64,000 bases of DNA from Flavobacterium cheniae (GTDB taxonomy: Bacteria; Bacteroidota; Bacteroidia; Flavobacteriales; Flavobacteriaceae), in contig NZ_SNZC01000001.1 in assembly GCF_004363695.1 (NCBI RefSeq), forward strand, positions 490,150 through 554,149. Reading direction: 5' to 3'. Both the position numbers and the translations under genes were made by a program. The notes beneath the pieces were generated by a model. It did no database searches, had not been told where the DNA came from, and was given only the letters and a program-made list of their open reading frames with translations. This document shows, in pieces, positions 61,734 through 64,000 of the stretch. Each line of letters opens with the position of its first letter. Position 1 is the first letter of the stretch.

Positions 61734-64000
61734 ATGAAAACAAAAATTACCATTTCGATATTTCTTATCTGTCTTGGCTTTAATTTTGTTCATTCGCAAT
61801 TTACAACAAATAAGCCCGATTTAAGATTGTGTGGTACTGCCCCTAATTATTATCAGGATTACTATAATTGTACGTCAAATAATTACACTTTAGATGATGT
61901 ATTTTTAAGTTTAACTGATGTTAATGGTGTACCATTAAATAATACTACATGTACGCCAGGTGTGCCTGAAACTATGTATGTAATGCTAAATTACACCTCA
62001 AATTCAAACAGTAATATTAATCATGCGAGAATGTTTGCTGATTTGATTATTGATGGTGTTGTAACTCCGTTAAATGTGCATTTAGGAACTGTTGCTCCGG
62101 GTTCTGGACAACGTTTGCTTTATGGCCCTTTTACCTGGGTTTGTGGTCAAGAAATGATTTTAGACAGAATTTTAATCGTTTGGAAAACTAACGGTAATAA
62201 TACGGAACTAATTCCTTACAATTGTAGCACCTATAACAAATCGCAATGTGAATTTCCAACTAGTGTAATTATTACTGCGCCTTTAGCCGTTCAATTTGAG
62301 TATTCTGGTTGTACTAATGGAGGGATTTCTACAATTAATTTTGATTCTACAACAAATGGAGGAACACCTCCTTATAGTTATGCTTGGGATTTTGACTCCA
62401 ATGGAACAACTGATTCTACACAAGAAAATCCGATTTTCAATTACAATAATTCTTCATCCAACACAGCTACTCTAACGGTAACTGACGCAATGGGATTGAC
62501 TAATACTTTTTCAGTTCCAATTGTTTATCCTAGTGAAGTTATTGTAAATGCTAATGTTCAAGGCTTAACTTGTATACTAGGTTCAACTGCTTCAATAGAT
62601 TTGACAATTTCTGGAGGAACTGCTCCTTATACCGTTTTATGGAATACTGGTGCAACTTCTCAAGATTTATCAAACTTAGGAATTGGGACATATTCTGCAA
62701 CAATTACTGATGCTTTAGGATGTATTAAAAATTATTCAACTACAATATCTGCTATTGTTTGTTGTGAGTTTTTAGTAACCTGTCCAACTTTTTCACCAAT
62801 AAGCTTACAATGTTATGATTTATTACCTCAAGCAACTTCTTTAACAGAGTTAGAATTTGAAGCTTTAGGAAATGGTAATGGTATAATTGGGAATAATCCT
62901 TGTGGTGTAATCCAAATAACTGCTTCTAATAGTGCTTATTTAGGTTGTAATACACAAGTAACACGAACTTATACAATAACCGAATACTTAGACACAAATG
63001 ACAACGGAATAAGAGATGCGGGAGAAAATACAATTTTAAATGTTGTAACATGTTCTCAAATTTTTACTATCAATGATACTACAGATCCAACTATCACAAC
63101 TCAAGCTTCAAATTTAGAAGTACAATGTGATGGTGCTGGAAATACCGCTCAACTAAACGCTTGGTTAGCTTCAAACGGTGGAGCTGTAGCTTCTGATGTT
63201 TGTTCTAATGTAACTTGGACCAATAACTTCGCTTCAGTATCTGATACTTGTGGAACAACTGGTTCAGCTACGGTAACTTTTACTGCTACTGATAACTGTG
63301 GAAATGCTTCTACTACTTCAGCAACATTTACTATCATTGACGATACAGATCCAACTATCACCACTCAAGCTTCAAATTTAGAAGTACAATGTGATGGTGC
63401 TGGAAATACCGCTCAACTAAACGCTTGGTTAGCTTCCAATGGTGGCGCTGTAGCTTCGGATGTTTGTTCGAATATAACTTGGACTAACAACTTCGCTTCA
63501 GTATCTGATACTTGTGGAGCAACGGGTTCAGCTACAGTGACTTTTACTGCTACTGATAACTGTGGAAATTCTTCTACGACTTCAGCAACATTTACAATCA
63601 TTGACGATACAGATCCAACAATCACAACTCAAGCTGCTAACTTAGAAGTACAATGTGATGGTGCTGGAAATACCGCTCAACTAAACGCTTGGTTAGCTTC
63701 AAACGGTGGCGCTGTAGCTTCTGATGTTTGTTCTAATGTAACTTGGACCAATAACTTCGCTTCAGTATCTGATACTTGTGGAACAACTGGTTCAGCTACG
63801 GTAACTTTTACTGCTACTGATAACTGTGGAAATGCTTCTACTACTTCAGCAACATTTACTATCATTGACGATACAGATCCAACTATCACCACTCAAGCTT
63901 CAAATTTAGAAGTACAATGTGATGGTGCTGGAAATACCGCTCAACTAAACGCTTGGTTAGCTTCCAATGGTGGCGCTGTAGCTTCGGATGTTTGTTCTAA
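61734..64000 (+). CDS. Large secreted repeat protein (PKD, SprB and HYR-like repeats), 3' partial
   Basis: An open frame of 755 codons running off the window. It starts with a signal peptide (MKTKITISIFLICLGFNFVHSQ), then a Cys-containing region, a PKD domain (YAWDFDSNGTTDSTQENP near residue 220), an SprB-type repeat (GGTAPYTVLWNTGATSQDL near 290) and from about residue 445 near-identical 88-residue repeats. Such proteins are exported by the T9SS and act as surface adhesins or in gliding. No stop is in view, so the end and any sorting domain lie outside. Confidence 0.85.
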   Translation, partial: MKTKITISIFLICLGFNFVHSQFTTNKPDLRLCGTAPNYYQDYYNCTSNNYTLDDVFLSLTDVNGVPLNNTTCTPGVPETMYVMLNYTSNSNSNINHARMFADLIIDGVVTPLNVHLGTVAPGSGQRLLYGPFTWVCGQEMILDRILIVWKTNGNNTELIPYNCSTYNKSQCEFPTSVIITAPLAVQFEYSGCTNGGISTINFDSTTNGGTPPYSYAWDFDSNGTTDSTQENPIFNYNNSSSNTATLTVTDAMGLTNTFSVPIVYPSEVIVNANVQGLTCILGSTASIDLTISGGTAPYTVLWNTGATSQDLSNLGIGTYSATITDALGCIKNYSTTISAIVCCEFLVTCPTFSPISLQCYDLLPQATSLTELEFEALGNGNGIIGNNPCGVIQITASNSAYLGCNTQVTRTYTITEYLDTNDNGIRDAGENTILNVVTCSQIFTINDTTDPTITTQASNLEVQCDGAGNTAQLNAWLASNGGAVASDVCSNVTWTNNFASVSDTCGTTGSATVTFTATDNCGNASTTSATFTIIDDTDPTITTQASNLEVQCDGAGNTAQLNAWLASNGGAVASDVCSNITWTNNFASVSDTCGATGSATVTFTATDNCGNSSTTSATFTIIDDTDPTITTQAANLEVQCDGAGNTAQLNAWLASNGGAVASDVCSNVTWTNNFASVSDTCGTTGSATVTFTATDNCGNASTTSATFTIIDDTDPTITTQASNLEVQCDGAGNTAQLNAWLASNGGAVASDVCS
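63081..64000 (+). repeat. Tandem 264-bp coding repeats
   Basis: Units of exactly 264 bp (88 codons) begin at the ACA GAT CCA codons at 63081, 63345, 63609 and 63873. Unit 1 is nearly identical to unit 3, and unit 2 to the visible part of unit 4, so the true repeat may be a 528-bp dimer. Each unit has four Cys and a TATDNCGN motif typical of HYR-like domains. Confidence 0.9.

Noticed and set aside
63149..63892. Three similar minus-strand ORFs opposite the adhesin repeats
   Set aside because: They recur every 264 bp only because the coding repeats do; the plus strand has a continuous 755-codon frame with signal peptide and domains.

Overview
The window is low-GC, gene-dense chromosome of a Flavobacterium-like member of the Bacteroidetes. 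The evidence is the promoter style (a -7 element TAnnTTTG, sometimes with an upstream TTTG), a type IX secretion sorting domain, a SprB-type/PKD surface protein cut by the right edge, fused alpha-beta 2-oxoacid dehydrogenase E1, the DUF3667, DUF3822, DUF4126 and DCC1-like families, and short interspersed palindromes typical of this group. No rRNA operon, CRISPR array, integrase or transposase was seen. RNase P RNA is at about 54.5-54.8 kb.

Layout. 1-10 kb: FAH-family and maleate isomerase-like enzymes, an archaemetzincin-like lipoprotein, a Crp-type regulator, a sterol desaturase-like enzyme, a BI-1 protein, an SbtA-type transporter, an operon ending in the t6A enzyme TsaC/Sua5, and icd divergent from a LysR regulator. 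10.2-23.2 kb: an RNA-repair island (below). 23.3-38.6 kb: E1 of a 2-oxoacid dehydrogenase, an IPNS-like oxygenase, SUI1, a nucleoside phosphorylase, small enzymes and envelope proteins, ung, mutS2 and proline dehydrogenase. 38.6-47.7 kb: aroB, polyamine genes (speA plus a deoxyhypusine synthase-like gene), an Lrp regulator, and an M14 peptidase divergent from an XRE-type repressor across an operator array. 47.7-61.4 kb: housekeeping genes (kdsB, recD-like helicase, rsmD, rnpB, dnaX, and ppx-ppk-sixA). 61.7-64 kb: a large repetitive secreted protein.

The region of most interest is 10.2-23.2 kb. It combines the RNA ligase RtcB, a slipin, a 1687-residue DUF4132 protein with a small partner, an HD phosphohydrolase, a WYL-domain regulator and an array of five well-formed tRNA-like genes (Asn, Arg, Asp, Pro, Tyr) followed by degenerate ones (Pro-like?, Leu, Lys). 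RtcB with slipin, DUF4132 and tRNA-like RNAs fits an RNA-repair system against tRNA-cleaving toxins.

What I have not seen described is the control architecture. Three minus-strand leaders each hold a -7 promoter element, a tiny ORF and an intrinsic terminator. In each, the 5' arm of the terminator can pair instead with a segment at the 3' end of, or just after, the tiny ORF. This is the layout of ribosome-controlled attenuation, where failure to translate the leader would open the downstream genes. Two of the leaders are copies of a repeat of about 310 bp that flanks the DUF4132 operon; the third precedes the tRNA array. I infer that tRNA damage stalls leader translation and switches on the repair genes and spare or decoy tRNAs. 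This is a hypothesis from sequence alone.

Other points of note are a likely programmed frameshift in dnaX at a run of ten A, a parvulin-type gene broken by an in-frame TGA beside the island, and a dense array of TTTACA-NN-TGTAAA operators.
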